In this document: positions 25,333 through 34,076 of the stretch, one piece after another | Layout of the letters: each line of letters begins with the position of its first letter | Numbering within the stretch: position 1 is the stretch's first letter | Assembly (NCBI GenBank): GCA_902479135.1 | Contig: CABSNU010000008.1 | Coordinates: 11,731-75,730 of the forward strand | Direction of reading: 5' to 3' | DNA length: 64,000 nucleotides | Source of the DNA: an uncultured Collinsella sp. | GTDB lineage: Bacteria > Actinomycetota > Coriobacteriia > Coriobacteriales > Coriobacteriaceae | The notes under the pieces: model-generated | What the model was told of the DNA's origin: nothing | Databases searched by the model: none | Seen by the model: only the letters and a program-made list of their open reading frames with translations | Translations under genes and position numbers: made by a program

Positions 25333-25810
25333 AAGCTGTTGAGCGGCGTATTGCCACGTTGCATCTCGCCAATCTGGAATGTGCTTTCCCAACAGCCGCG
25401 CCAGCGGAAAATCCGTCCCAGTTCGAACGCCCAAACCGGGATGTGCCTTCCGGATGGCACGCCTAGCGGAAAGCGCATCCCATTCTGAGCGCGAATTCCG
25501 GGTCGCAGTTTCCGCTAGGGCCCCATCGGGAAAGTGCGTCCCATTCTGAAGCCCCGAAACGGGACGCACTTTCCGCTTGGGGTCCGATCCGGAAAGCTCA
25601 TCCCGTTCCGAGCATCAAATCCGGGACATGCTTTCCGCGCTCCGCCCCTTGCAGAAAGCGCGTCTCCTTCCAAACACAAATCTTGCGGTACAGCTTCTGC
25701 AAAGACGCGAAGTGGCCACTGACAGCAAAGAGGGGCTGCCGAGACAATGCCCGACGGCCCCTCCCCTCATAACTTGCTATCGATGCCAATCGCCACAAGG
25801 GCGCGGCTGC
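25333..25810. other. Intergenic region with hairpin array 2
   Basis: A 478-bp gap between the convergent AbiEi-like and YhgE genes. Most of it is the tandem hairpin array (25375-25680). At 25731-25762 AGGGG...CCCCT forms a weak hairpin after the YhgE-family gene (minus strand). No gene is supported. Confidence 0.65.
25375..25680. repeat. Tandem hairpin array 2 (61-bp units)
   Basis: Units start at 25405, 25467, 25527, 25590 and 25652 (periods 60-63). A stretch of nearly 60 bp around 25472-25532 matches array 1 almost exactly (TTCTGAGCGCGAATTCCGGG is identical in both), while unit 25527 has a changed but fully paired stem, GGAAAGTGCGTCCC with GGGACGCACTTTCC. That is covariation, as expected if the structure matters. 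Confidence 0.8.
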
Positions 25811-28240
25811 CTACTTGCTGATCGCGCCCGTCATATAGACAAACTGCACGCGATTTATATGTCCGCCCTGCTCGCCGTTGACAAAGTCCGTCGGCGTAAA
25901 GCCGGGGTTGAGCATTTCCTCGATCTTGTCCTTAACGGTGTCGATGACCTGAGTATCGAGATTGCTCGTTCGGTCGGTAAGCTCCTGCATGCCGTTGCCG
26001 AGCTCGGATGCGCCGCTGGCAAGCGTACCCGCACCCGAGGAGAGGAGATTCATGCCGCTGGCAAGGCTCGCAGCACCCGTCTTGAGCTGCGCCGCACCGT
26101 TGTTGAGCTGCGAAACGCCGTTGGCAAGCGCGGGCGTGGCGCCGTTGAGCTGCTGTGTGCCCGCAGCAAGCTGATCGGTGCCCGCGGCAAGGACCGTGGC
26201 GCCATCGCTCAGCTGGCTCGCGCCCGTTGCTGCAGAGCCAACACCGGCGACAAGACCGGGGTTCACGGCCGTGGGGTTTGCCGGATTGATCGCGCTGTTC
26301 ATATAGGCGATGGCTCCAGCCAGGCTCAGCTGTTGGCCATCCTGAACAGTGGTGTAGCCCTGAATGGCGCTATCGAGCGCGGTGACGGCACCCTGAGCGC
26401 CGCCCTGGGCGCCGGCCGCCTGGGCCAAAGTCGTAACCTGATCGGTAAGCGTGCCAAACATGGGCTCGGCACCCTCAAGACCCTTCGACGCCTGCGTGTT
26501 AAGACCCTGCGCGCCCGCAACGGCATTGGATGCGGAATCGAGAAGCGCGGTAAGACCCGTCGCATCGGCGCTCGATGCCGCCGTGGCGGCGGCACCAGCG
26601 CTGGTAGCGGCACTGCCGGCACTTGCGGTGGCGGCATCCAGCTGTGCCGTAGCCTCGCTTAGCTTGGCTGCCGCAGCCTTGGCGGAGTCGAGATCGGCCG
26701 CTTTATCCAGCGCGGCCTGAGCATCGGCGACCGCCGCCTTGGCAGCGGCAATAGATGCAGCGGCGCTCTCGGCGCCAGCCTTTGCGCTCTCGGCGTTAGC
26801 CTTTGCCGCATCGTTGCCCATGGCGCTCGCGGCCTGCTTTGCCCCGCCGAGTGCCTGCTGTGCACCGGCAAGGTACTGCCCCTCGCCGCTGAGCGCCGCC
26901 GTAAGACCATGCGGCCCGTACAGCGCGCTGTAGGCGTTGCCCGACGTAGCGGCCACAGCGTCCTGGGCCGTCTTAGCCGCAGCCTGCGCTTTGGCAAGGT
27001 TTGCCTCCTGAGCCTGCTTGCCCAGCGTCAGCGCGTCGACGTACGTATCGGACCCAGCGGCAATTCCACTTATGCCGCCCGAGATCTGCTGTGCGCTCCC
27101 CTGCAGCTTGGAAAGGCCCGCCGAAAGATCGGACGCACCGCCCTTAAGCTGCGCTGCGCCGGCATTAACCCCATCGGCACCGGCATTAAGGCTGTTCACG
27201 CCTTCGACCAGCGTGGGGACCTGCGCGTTGAGCTGACTCGTACCCGCCGCAAGCGCAGCGGCGCCACTGGACAGCGTACCGGCACCGGTATTGGCCGTGG
27301 CAAGCGAGGCCGCAAGTGTCTTGGCACCGTCGGCAACCTGGCCAGCACCGCTGTTGGCCGTAGCGATACCGTTGGAGAGCTCCACGAGCTGGCTCGTATC
27401 CATGCTGCTCGAGTCCACGTCGATGGCAAGATTCAGCGGCACGCCGACAATCTGCCAGCCATCAAACTCAAAATCCTCAACATCGGTCGTAATGGTGTAG
27501 TCTCCGGTGCTGCCGGGAATCACCATGTAGGTAAGCTGCGTGTTGGAGCCGTTAGCAGCAACCGTGGCGCCCTCAGCCTCAATATCGTGTGCTTCGGCAT
27601 CCTTAAGCTGACCGGTAATCTGAACCAGGTAGTTATCGGCATAATCGCCACCGGTATAGCCCTCGTTCTTTTCGACCTTGAGCTTCATGGTGAGCTTGCC
27701 GCTCTTGCCCGCCAAATCCTTGGCGTCGATATCGCGGCCATCGAGCTGGTATGCCACGGTGACGTTCCACGGCATCTGAGTGTTCTTGTCCAGATCGCCC
27801 TGGTAGACAAAGTCCTGCACTCCCTGGCCCGTAACGGCAACCGACCCGCTGTCGTCCGTTAGTTTTTGAGTCGTCGATAGGTTGGTCACTTTGTTATAGG
27901 TGCCGGCATCGTCGATCTTGACGCCCTTATTGGCCTCGAAGCTATTGACCACGTAAACACCCGTGCGATTGCCGTCGGCATCGGTTTTGACGTATACGAC
28001 CTGGTTTTTCTTATATCCCGGCGTGCTGTTATCGGAGCCCGTCGCCATCTGTTCACTCGTAGCCGAGGCAGTGCTCGTCGACCCTACGCCGTCGGCGAAC
28101 ACAACGGCACCGGGAACGGTAAGGGCCACGGTCAGACCGGCGGCAAGAGCGAGCGCAGCGATGCGCTTATGGGGACGACGTACAAGATCGCGTTGGGCTT
28201 TGAGCTCTTTCGAAGCGGTATCAGTGGTATGGGTATGCAT
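25811..28240 (-). CDS. YhgE/Pip-family protein with LxxG heptad repeats, MMPL partner
   Basis: An 809-aa exported or membrane-anchored protein. A hydrophobic stretch at residues about 25-48 (ALALAAGLTVALTVPGAVVF) is a signal or anchor. A beta-rich part follows to about residue 260, then long runs of the heptad repeat with Leu-x-x-Gly (LSDGATVLAAGTDQLAAGTQ) and an Ala-rich coiled coil around residues 360-530. The C-terminal membrane domain of classic YhgE is absent; the protein ends VYMTGAISK. ATG at 28238-28240 follows GGAAGGA by 8 bp. The gene is 32 bp after the MMPL gene, so they form one envelope-export unit. Confidence 0.8.
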   Translation of the reverse strand: MHTHTTDTASKELKAQRDLVRRPHKRIAALALAAGLTVALTVPGAVVFADGVGSTSTASATSEQMATGSDNSTPGYKKNQVVYVKTDADGNRTGVYVVNSFEANKGVKIDDAGTYNKVTNLSTTQKLTDDSGSVAVTGQGVQDFVYQGDLDKNTQMPWNVTVAYQLDGRDIDAKDLAGKSGKLTMKLKVEKNEGYTGGDYADNYLVQITGQLKDAEAHDIEAEGATVAANGSNTQLTYMVIPGSTGDYTITTDVEDFEFDGWQIVGVPLNLAIDVDSSSMDTSQLVELSNGIATANSGAGQVADGAKTLAASLATANTGAGTLSSGAAALAAGTSQLNAQVPTLVEGVNSLNAGADGVNAGAAQLKGGASDLSAGLSKLQGSAQQISGGISGIAAGSDTYVDALTLGKQAQEANLAKAQAAAKTAQDAVAATSGNAYSALYGPHGLTAALSGEGQYLAGAQQALGGAKQAASAMGNDAAKANAESAKAGAESAAASIAAAKAAVADAQAALDKAADLDSAKAAAAKLSEATAQLDAATASAGSAATSAGAAATAASSADATGLTALLDSASNAVAGAQGLNTQASKGLEGAEPMFGTLTDQVTTLAQAAGAQGGAQGAVTALDSAIQGYTTVQDGQQLSLAGAIAYMNSAINPANPTAVNPGLVAGVGSAATGASQLSDGATVLAAGTDQLAAGTQQLNGATPALANGVSQLNNGAAQLKTGAASLASGMNLLSSGAGTLASGASELGNGMQELTDRTSNLDTQVIDTVKDKIEEMLNPGFTPTDFVNGEQGGHINRVQFVYMTGAISK

Positions 28241-28272
28241 TGCGGTATTCCTTCCAACTGCTTTGTAAAACG

Positions 28273-30405
28273 TTACTGAGCGGAGCCGTCCGCAGCCGAT
28301 GCCTCGGTGGTATCCGAAACCGGATCCTGGGCATCCTTGGGCAAAAAATGAGCTTTGAGCGTGGTCTTGCCGATGAGGCCATCGAGCACATACAGGAAAC
28401 CCGGCAGCGCAAAGAGTACGGCGACTAGGGAGATGCTCACGCCGACGCCCAGGAACCATCCGATCTGCTTGAGCACGCCGTGGCTCGAGATCGCATGGAT
28501 CAGGAAGCCACTGATCAGCAGAACCGATCCAGAGGTCAAAACAGGAATCGTGCAAGCTTCCATGGTCTCGAGTAGCGCTTCGCGCTTATGCATGGTCGCG
28601 CGGTCCTCACGATAGCGGTCAGCAATCAGGATGCCGTAGTCGACGGCAACGCCCAGCTGGATGGAGCTCACAATTAAGTAGGCGAGGAAGAACTCGTGCA
28701 TACCGGTGTAGAGCGGTGCAGCAAAGTTGATCCAGATCGAGGTCTCAATCACGAGCACCAAGATGATCGGCAGGCTCAGCGACTTGGTGGCCAGCAGCAA
28801 GACCGCGAACACGGCCACGACGGCGATGAGGTCGACCTTGCCCTTATCGACGGTGATGGTGTCCTTAAGGTCGGTGGTGCTCACGCCCTCGCCGGCGAGC
28901 ATTGCCTTACCCGGATAATGTTTGTCCGCGATACAACGAATCTTCTTGACCAGCTTAAATGTACTCGGACCCTCGTAGGGCGCGGTAACCGTGAGCACCA
29001 AACGGCTGTAGTGCTCTCCCTCCACCAGATCGAGCGTGTCCTTTTCGGCCATGCCCGTGGGGATATAGGGACTCGCAACGTCAGCATAGCTCTGGATGGA
29101 CTTGACCTCGGGGAGCGCCTTGAGCTCATTGGAGAGTGCCTGCTCCTCGCTCACCTCTCCACGGGGAACGAGCACAACGTAGGTATCGGAGTTGCCAAAG
29201 ACCTCCTTGACCTTGTCCATATCCTGACCAAGCCGCGTATCCGAACCAAAAATGTGCGAAGTGCCGTAGTAGTACGTGATATCGCTGGAGGTCGATGCCA
29301 CACGCGCAGGGTAAACCACGGCGAGGATCACGACGGCAGCGGGGATACAGACCTTGAGCACCAGACGGGCGAACTTACCCAGCGGCGGGACAAAGGGCCT
29401 GTGCTGCGATTTTTGCACAAAGCCATCGAACTGAACGAACATCGAAGGAACAAAGGTAAAGACCGATACCAGGCTGATGGCGATACCCTTTGCAAGGGCA
29501 AGACCAAGGTCGGGGCCGATCTTAAACTGCATGGCGGCAAGCGCGATAAAGCCGATGCAGACCGTGCAACCGCTCGAAAACACGGCGACCGAGGACAGGC
29601 AGCACGACTGCACCATGTCTTCGGCAACGCTGCCGTGGCGGCCACGCTCCTCGTTAAAGCGGTGCAGCAAAAAGACCGAAAAGTCCAGCGCGATGGCAAC
29701 CTGCAAAATGGAGCCCGCAGAGTTGGTGACAAAGCTAATCTCGCCAAAGATGAGGTTGGTGCCCCAGTTGATAAACACCGAGACGCCCAGGCCCAGCAGT
29801 ACCAGGATGGGTTCGGCCCAGCTGGTAGTCGTGATGACCAGAATCACGAAGATAATCGCTATGACAGCGACCGTGATAATGCTGATCTGCTGCTCGGTCG
29901 ATGTGGTGGCGAGCGCGTTAGACATGGCCGAGCCCGTAATGGCGCCCTCGTCGCCCACGATATCTCGAATAGCGTCGGTTGCCTCGATCTCCTTTTTGGA
30001 ATTGACCGTCACCGTAAACAGGGCGTTGTTCTTTTTGTAATAGGTCTCGACGGTGTCTTTGTCTTGCATGGCAAGCGGCTGATCGATATCTGCCGCGTCG
30101 TCAAGCCATAGGATCTCCTCGACGCCGTCGACCTTTTTGATTTTGTCCTTGTATTTGAGCGCCTGAGCGATCGAGACATTGGGCACCATAACGCGACAGT
30201 TGGGAATGTCGCCCTCAAACTCATCACCCATGGTATTCAGAGCGACGGTCGACGCCGCTTCGTCGGGCAGATAGCTCGTAATGTCGTAGTTAACGCCTAC
30301 AAACTGGCGCAGGAACAGGCATACCAGTGCTGCCACCGCATAGAACGCGATGATGGGTTTGCGGTGCTTCACGACCCATCGAAATAGCTTCTCTTTCAAC
30401 CTCAA
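28273..30405 (-). CDS. MMPL-family RND transporter
   Basis: A 710-aa RND-type membrane transporter. One membrane helix at residues 17-37 (PIIAFYAVAALVCLFL), an extracellular loop to about residue 175, a group of helices to about 345 including the GDEGAI and NSAGSILQVAIALDFSVFLL segments, a second loop (DITYYYGTSHIFGSDTRLGQ), and a second helix group after about residue 530 (QLGVAVDYGILIADRYRED) with a conserved Asp. MMPL proteins move lipids or other hydrophobic molecules using the proton gradient. It is paired with the YhgE-like gene downstream. Substrate unknown. Confidence 0.88.
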   Translation of the reverse strand: MRLKEKLFRWVVKHRKPIIAFYAVAALVCLFLRQFVGVNYDITSYLPDEAASTVALNTMGDEFEGDIPNCRVMVPNVSIAQALKYKDKIKKVDGVEEILWLDDAADIDQPLAMQDKDTVETYYKKNNALFTVTVNSKKEIEATDAIRDIVGDEGAITGSAMSNALATTSTEQQISIITVAVIAIIFVILVITTTSWAEPILVLLGLGVSVFINWGTNLIFGEISFVTNSAGSILQVAIALDFSVFLLHRFNEERGRHGSVAEDMVQSCCLSSVAVFSSGCTVCIGFIALAAMQFKIGPDLGLALAKGIAISLVSVFTFVPSMFVQFDGFVQKSQHRPFVPPLGKFARLVLKVCIPAAVVILAVVYPARVASTSSDITYYYGTSHIFGSDTRLGQDMDKVKEVFGNSDTYVVLVPRGEVSEEQALSNELKALPEVKSIQSYADVASPYIPTGMAEKDTLDLVEGEHYSRLVLTVTAPYEGPSTFKLVKKIRCIADKHYPGKAMLAGEGVSTTDLKDTITVDKGKVDLIAVVAVFAVLLLATKSLSLPIILVLVIETSIWINFAAPLYTGMHEFFLAYLIVSSIQLGVAVDYGILIADRYREDRATMHKREALLETMEACTIPVLTSGSVLLISGFLIHAISSHGVLKQIGWFLGVGVSISLVAVLFALPGFLYVLDGLIGKTTLKAHFLPKDAQDPVSDTTEASAADGSAQ

Positions 30406-30539
30406 TCCTCCATAACGCTCAGCCTATGTTTTGTTCTTTGTTATATTCCACATTTGGTAGTTATACAACATGTGTAGGATAAAGGCGCCATAAAGATATG
30501 CGATTGACGCGGTCCCGGAGCCAAAACAGCCGCTGCAGA

Positions 30540-30660
30540 AGCAGTTCGGAAAGCGCATCCCGTTCTGGGGCTTGATTCCGGGATACAGTTTCCGCTTGGG
30601 GCCCCTTTGGGAAAATGCGTCCCGTTCTAAAGTCGAATTGTGGGACGCGCTTTCCGCTCG
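30540..30660. repeat. Tandem hairpin array 3 (two 61-bp units)
   Basis: Two units of the same family as 23742-24003, starting at 30547 and 30608, joined by CTTGGGGCCCC. Unit 1 pairs CGGAAAGCGCATCCCG with CGGGATACAGTTTCCG imperfectly. A short direct repeat GCTCGGCAGCCCA/GCTCGGC follows. Confidence 0.75.
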
Positions 30661-30690
30661 GCAGCCCATGCTCGGCAGCCCACGCTCGGC

Positions 30691-30730
30691 AAACAAAAGG
30701 CCCCGGCTCGCACGGAAGCCAGGGCCAAAG
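30691..30730 (-). terminator. Rho-independent terminator after xanthine dehydrogenase
   Basis: On the minus strand GGCCCTGGCT pairs with AGCCGGGGCC (one G-U) around an 8-base loop and is followed by TTTTGTTT. It lies about 65 bp beyond the xanthine dehydrogenase stop and ends the right purine operon. Confidence 0.75.
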
Positions 30731-30795
30731 GCGCATTATATGCAGTTGAAGTTGAGCGCGTACGGCCCGTCAGCAAAGACCGTCCGCGCTCTTCC

Positions 30796-33573
30796 CTAAC
30801 CGCGGTGACGGGCGCGGCTGTACGGCGTATCCACCATAGGCAGATTCGGGCGCAGCTTACCGTCGAATGCACGATAGGCGTTCTGCACGGCGGGCGCCGT
30901 GGGAATCGTTGCGATCTCGCCGATGCCCTTGCCGCCGTATGCCACGGGCAGCAGCTCGTCCTTCTCCACATAGATGGCGTGGATATCCGGAATCTCGGGC
31001 GCACGGAACAGCCCGAGCGTACCGTACCTTGCCTGGGGCACGCAGTCCTTGAGCGGCCAGTCCTCGGTCAGTGCATAACCCATACCCATGAGCACGCCGC
31101 CTTCGATCTGACCCTGGATGGAGATGGGATTGACCACCTTGCCGGAATCGTGCGCAGCATAGACCTCGCTCACGCGGCCGTCATCATCCAGAATGACCAC
31201 ATGCGTGGCAAAACCGTAGCAGATGTGGCTCTTGGGGTTGGGAACGTCGGCGCCCAGCTTGTCGGTCGGCTCCAGGTACACGTAGCCAAACTCGCACCCC
31301 TCGAGCGCCTTGATGGCGGCCGCGGGATCCTGAGGATGCATGCCCTGGCCGGCGACGAGCTCCTGAGTGCGCAGCTGATAGGCGCGACCGTCGTCGTACT
31401 CAATCTTGACGCCGTCGCCATGCGCGCTCACCGGAGCGGCGGGCGCAGGCTTGCCAGCCTCGATGTCAAGCATGGCATCGCGCAGCAGGAAGGCGGCACC
31501 GCGCACGGCCTCACCGGTCACGACCGTCTGACGCGAGCCAGACGTGGTGCCAGAGTCGGGCGCGTTCTCGGTGGAACACTCGCCATTGGCAATGCAGCTC
31601 AGCGGCAGGCCACATGCCTCGGCAACGTCCTGCAAAAAGACGGTGTTGCAACCCTGGCCGATGTCGGACGTGGCGGCGTAGACCACGGCGCGGCCATCCT
31701 CGACGCGAATCTTGCAGCGACCGGCATCGGGCAGGCCCACGCCCACGCCGGCGTTCTTCATGGCGCAGGCGATACCGGCGTGTCCGGGATGCGCGTAATA
31801 GGCATCCTTGACTTCGAGCAGCGTCTCCTTAAGCGCCGTGGAGCAGTCGGCAATCTGGCCGTTGGGCAGAACCTCGCCCGGCTCGATGGCGTTACGGTAG
31901 CGGATCTCCCACGGATCCAAGCCGACCTTCTCGGCAAGCAGGTCAATCAGGCTCTCGAGCGCAAACTCGGACTGGCAAACGCCAAAGCCGCGGTACGCAC
32001 CGGCGGGCGGGTTGTTGGTGTAGTAGCCAAAGCCGCGAATGTCGGTGTTCTGGTACTTGTAGGGGCCGACGGCATGTGTGCAGGCGCGCTCGAGCACCGG
32101 GCCGCACAGCGACGCGTAGGCGCCGGTATCAAAGTTGATCTCACAGTCCAGGCCGGTAAAGTTGCCCTCGGCGTCACAGCCCAGCGTAAAGGTGCCGTCC
32201 ATGGCGTGGCGCTTGGGGTGGAACGCGAGCGACTCGGCGCGCGTGAGCTTGCACTTCACAGGGCGTTGGAGCTTATAGGCAGCGAGCGCGGCCAGGTGCT
32301 GGACGGACACGTCCTCCTTGCCGCCAAAGCCGCCGCCCACGAGCATGGTCTCGACGACCACGCGCTCGGGCTCGTTGTCCCAGCCAAACATGTGGGCGCA
32401 CTCTTTGCGCGTGTCGTAGGCGCCCTGGTCGGTCGACTGCACCTTGACGCCGTTCTTGTACGGGAAGGCCACGGCACACTCGGGCTCCAAGAAGGCATGC
32501 TCGGTAAAGGGCGTGGTAAAGCGCTGCGTCACGGTGAACGCGCTTTCGGCCAGCGCCTTGGCGGCGTCGCCGCGCGTCACGTGGCGGCTCTGACACACGT
32601 TGTCCTTGAGCTCCACCGTGTTGCCGAAGGCAAAGAAGCTGTCGTGCAGGCGCGGGGCGTCAGCAGCCCTGGCCTCGACAATGTTACGCACGGGCTCCAG
32701 CGGCTCGTAATCAATCTTTACGAGCTTCTTGGCCTTCTCGAGCGTCGCCTCGTCCTCGGCAACCACCAGCACAATGGCATCGCCCACGCAGCGGGTGATA
32801 TCGCCCGCCGCGATCATGACGTCCCAGTCCTGGATAAGGTGGCCGACCTGGTTGACCGGCACGTCCTCGGCGCGCAGGATACCCACCACACCGGGCAGGG
32901 CCTCGGCCTTGGAGGTATCGATGGAGAGCACACGGGCGCGCGGGTACTTGGAGCGCACGGCGCTGGCATAGGTCAGGCCCGTCTGGTCGATCTCGTCGAT
33001 GTCGTCGGGGTACTTGCCCTCGCCGAGCACCTTCTTGCGCACGTCGATACGGAAGGCGCGCTTGCCTACGCCGTAGTTGTCGCCGCGCTCCAGATCCTCG
33101 TCGATCTGCTTTTCGCCGCGGAGCACCGCAGCGGCCAGCGAAATGCCCTCGATAATCTTCTTGTAGCCGGTGCAGCGGCAGACGTTGCCGCGGATGGCGT
33201 ACTTGATCTGCTCCTCGGTGGGCTCGGGGTCCTCGGCGATGAGCGCCGCACCCGCCATGACCATGCCGGGGATGCAAAAACCGCACTGCACGGCGCCCAC
33301 GGCGCCAAAGGCGTACACAAATGCCTCGCGCACGTCCTCGGGCAGGCCCTCGACAGTCACGATGTCGCGTCCGGCGGCAAGAGCGGTGGTCAGCACGCAA
33401 GCCTTGATGGCCGCACCGTCCACATGGATGGTGCAGGTACCGCACGCGCCCTCGGAGCAGCCGTCCTTGGCGGAGTGAATATGCAGGTCGTCGCGCAGGT
33501 AGCGCAGCAGCGGCTTGTTTTGGGTCGTCGTGTGCTCGACGCCGTTAACGGTAAAAGTGAATTCCTGTGCCAT
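30796..33573 (-). CDS. xdhD: Xanthine dehydrogenase, selenium-dependent type, fused FeS and molybdenum domains
   Basis: A 925-aa fusion. Residues 1-160 bind two [2Fe-2S] clusters: C39, C44, C47, C59, then C97, C100, C132, C134. The rest is the molybdopterin large subunit, with VGGGFGGKEDVSVQHLA, GQGCNTVFLQDVAEA and AYGGKGIGEIATIPTAP carrying the catalytic Glu. The FAD domain of ordinary xanthine dehydrogenase is missing, as in the Se-dependent XDH family that includes E. coli XdhD. Electrons must therefore go to a separate partner, and the polyferredoxin gene lies 12 bp upstream. It may act on xanthine/urate or on another purine. Last gene of the operon. Confidence 0.9.
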   Translation of the reverse strand: MAQEFTFTVNGVEHTTTQNKPLLRYLRDDLHIHSAKDGCSEGACGTCTIHVDGAAIKACVLTTALAAGRDIVTVEGLPEDVREAFVYAFGAVGAVQCGFCIPGMVMAGAALIAEDPEPTEEQIKYAIRGNVCRCTGYKKIIEGISLAAAVLRGEKQIDEDLERGDNYGVGKRAFRIDVRKKVLGEGKYPDDIDEIDQTGLTYASAVRSKYPRARVLSIDTSKAEALPGVVGILRAEDVPVNQVGHLIQDWDVMIAAGDITRCVGDAIVLVVAEDEATLEKAKKLVKIDYEPLEPVRNIVEARAADAPRLHDSFFAFGNTVELKDNVCQSRHVTRGDAAKALAESAFTVTQRFTTPFTEHAFLEPECAVAFPYKNGVKVQSTDQGAYDTRKECAHMFGWDNEPERVVVETMLVGGGFGGKEDVSVQHLAALAAYKLQRPVKCKLTRAESLAFHPKRHAMDGTFTLGCDAEGNFTGLDCEINFDTGAYASLCGPVLERACTHAVGPYKYQNTDIRGFGYYTNNPPAGAYRGFGVCQSEFALESLIDLLAEKVGLDPWEIRYRNAIEPGEVLPNGQIADCSTALKETLLEVKDAYYAHPGHAGIACAMKNAGVGVGLPDAGRCKIRVEDGRAVVYAATSDIGQGCNTVFLQDVAEACGLPLSCIANGECSTENAPDSGTTSGSRQTVVTGEAVRGAAFLLRDAMLDIEAGKPAPAAPVSAHGDGVKIEYDDGRAYQLRTQELVAGQGMHPQDPAAAIKALEGCEFGYVYLEPTDKLGADVPNPKSHICYGFATHVVILDDDGRVSEVYAAHDSGKVVNPISIQGQIEGGVLMGMGYALTEDWPLKDCVPQARYGTLGLFRAPEIPDIHAIYVEKDELLPVAYGGKGIGEIATIPTAPAVQNAYRAFDGKLRPNLPMVDTPYSRARHRG

Positions 33574-33585
33574 GGTGATTCCCTT

Positions 33586-34065
33586 CTACACGCCGGCGGC
33601 GATGCCGGTGCGGTCGTGAATGGCGCCATGCGGGCAGACGACGGCGCACATGTCGCACGATAGGCAGTCCACGCCGTCGATATGGGCGCAGTTGTCCTCG
33701 ATACGGATAGCGCCAGCGGGGCACTTTTTGGCGCACATGCCGCAACCGATGCAGCTCGTGTCGCAAATCTTGCGAGCGATGGCGCCCTTATCGGTGTTGT
33801 TGCAGCGCACCAGGATATTCTGGTAGCCAGGAACGAAGGCAATCACGCGCTGCGGGCACGCCATGCCGCACAGGCCACAGCCCGTGCACTTGGAGCGATC
33901 CACGCGGGCGATGCCATCAACCAGCGCAATGGCGCCGTGGGGGCAGGCCGTGACGCAGGCGCCACAGCCAATGCAGCCTTCGCTGCAGCGGGCGTCGCCG
34001 CCTGCGGAGGCACAGCCGCTTCCGCAGGCAACGTAGGCCACGTTATGTTGAATGGATTTGGCCAT
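33586..34065 (-). CDS. Polyferredoxin, four 4Fe-4S motifs
   Basis: A 159-aa iron-sulfur protein. Four CxxCxxCxxxCP motifs are visible: CIGCGACVTACP, CTGCGLCGMACP, CIGCGMCAKKCP and CLSCDMCAVVCP, similar to the C-terminal part of RnfB. An extra cysteine group lies near the N-terminus (CGSGCASAGGDARC). Located between ygfK and the xanthine dehydrogenase, it is the obvious electron carrier for the FAD-less dehydrogenase and YgfK. Confidence 0.88.
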   Translation of the reverse strand: MAKSIQHNVAYVACGSGCASAGGDARCSEGCIGCGACVTACPHGAIALVDGIARVDRSKCTGCGLCGMACPQRVIAFVPGYQNILVRCNNTDKGAIARKICDTSCIGCGMCAKKCPAGAIRIEDNCAHIDGVDCLSCDMCAVVCPHGAIHDRTGIAAGV

Positions 34066-34076
34066 AAGAGACTCGC

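Larger units (their letters stand above)
30406..30795. other. Intergenic region with hairpin array 3 and terminator
   Basis: A 390-bp stretch between the MMPL gene and the xanthine dehydrogenase gene, both on the minus strand. It holds an AT-rich part just upstream of the MMPL start (30406-30500), the third hairpin array (30540-30660), and the terminator at 30691-30730. No gene is supported. Confidence 0.65.

Noticed and set aside
23742..25680. Possible CRISPR or VNTR coding repeat
   Set aside because: Units are palindromes with covarying stems and no constant repeat plus unique spacer pattern; no frame gives a plausible protein.
28241..28555. Upstream extension of the YhgE-family frame
   Set aside because: It overlaps the end of the MMPL gene; the ATG at 28238-28240 has a good ribosome-binding site and is followed by a signal-like segment.
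30796..33573. Selenocysteine codon in the xanthine dehydrogenase
   Set aside because: The frame is open with no internal TGA. In this family selenium is a separate labile cofactor, not selenocysteine.
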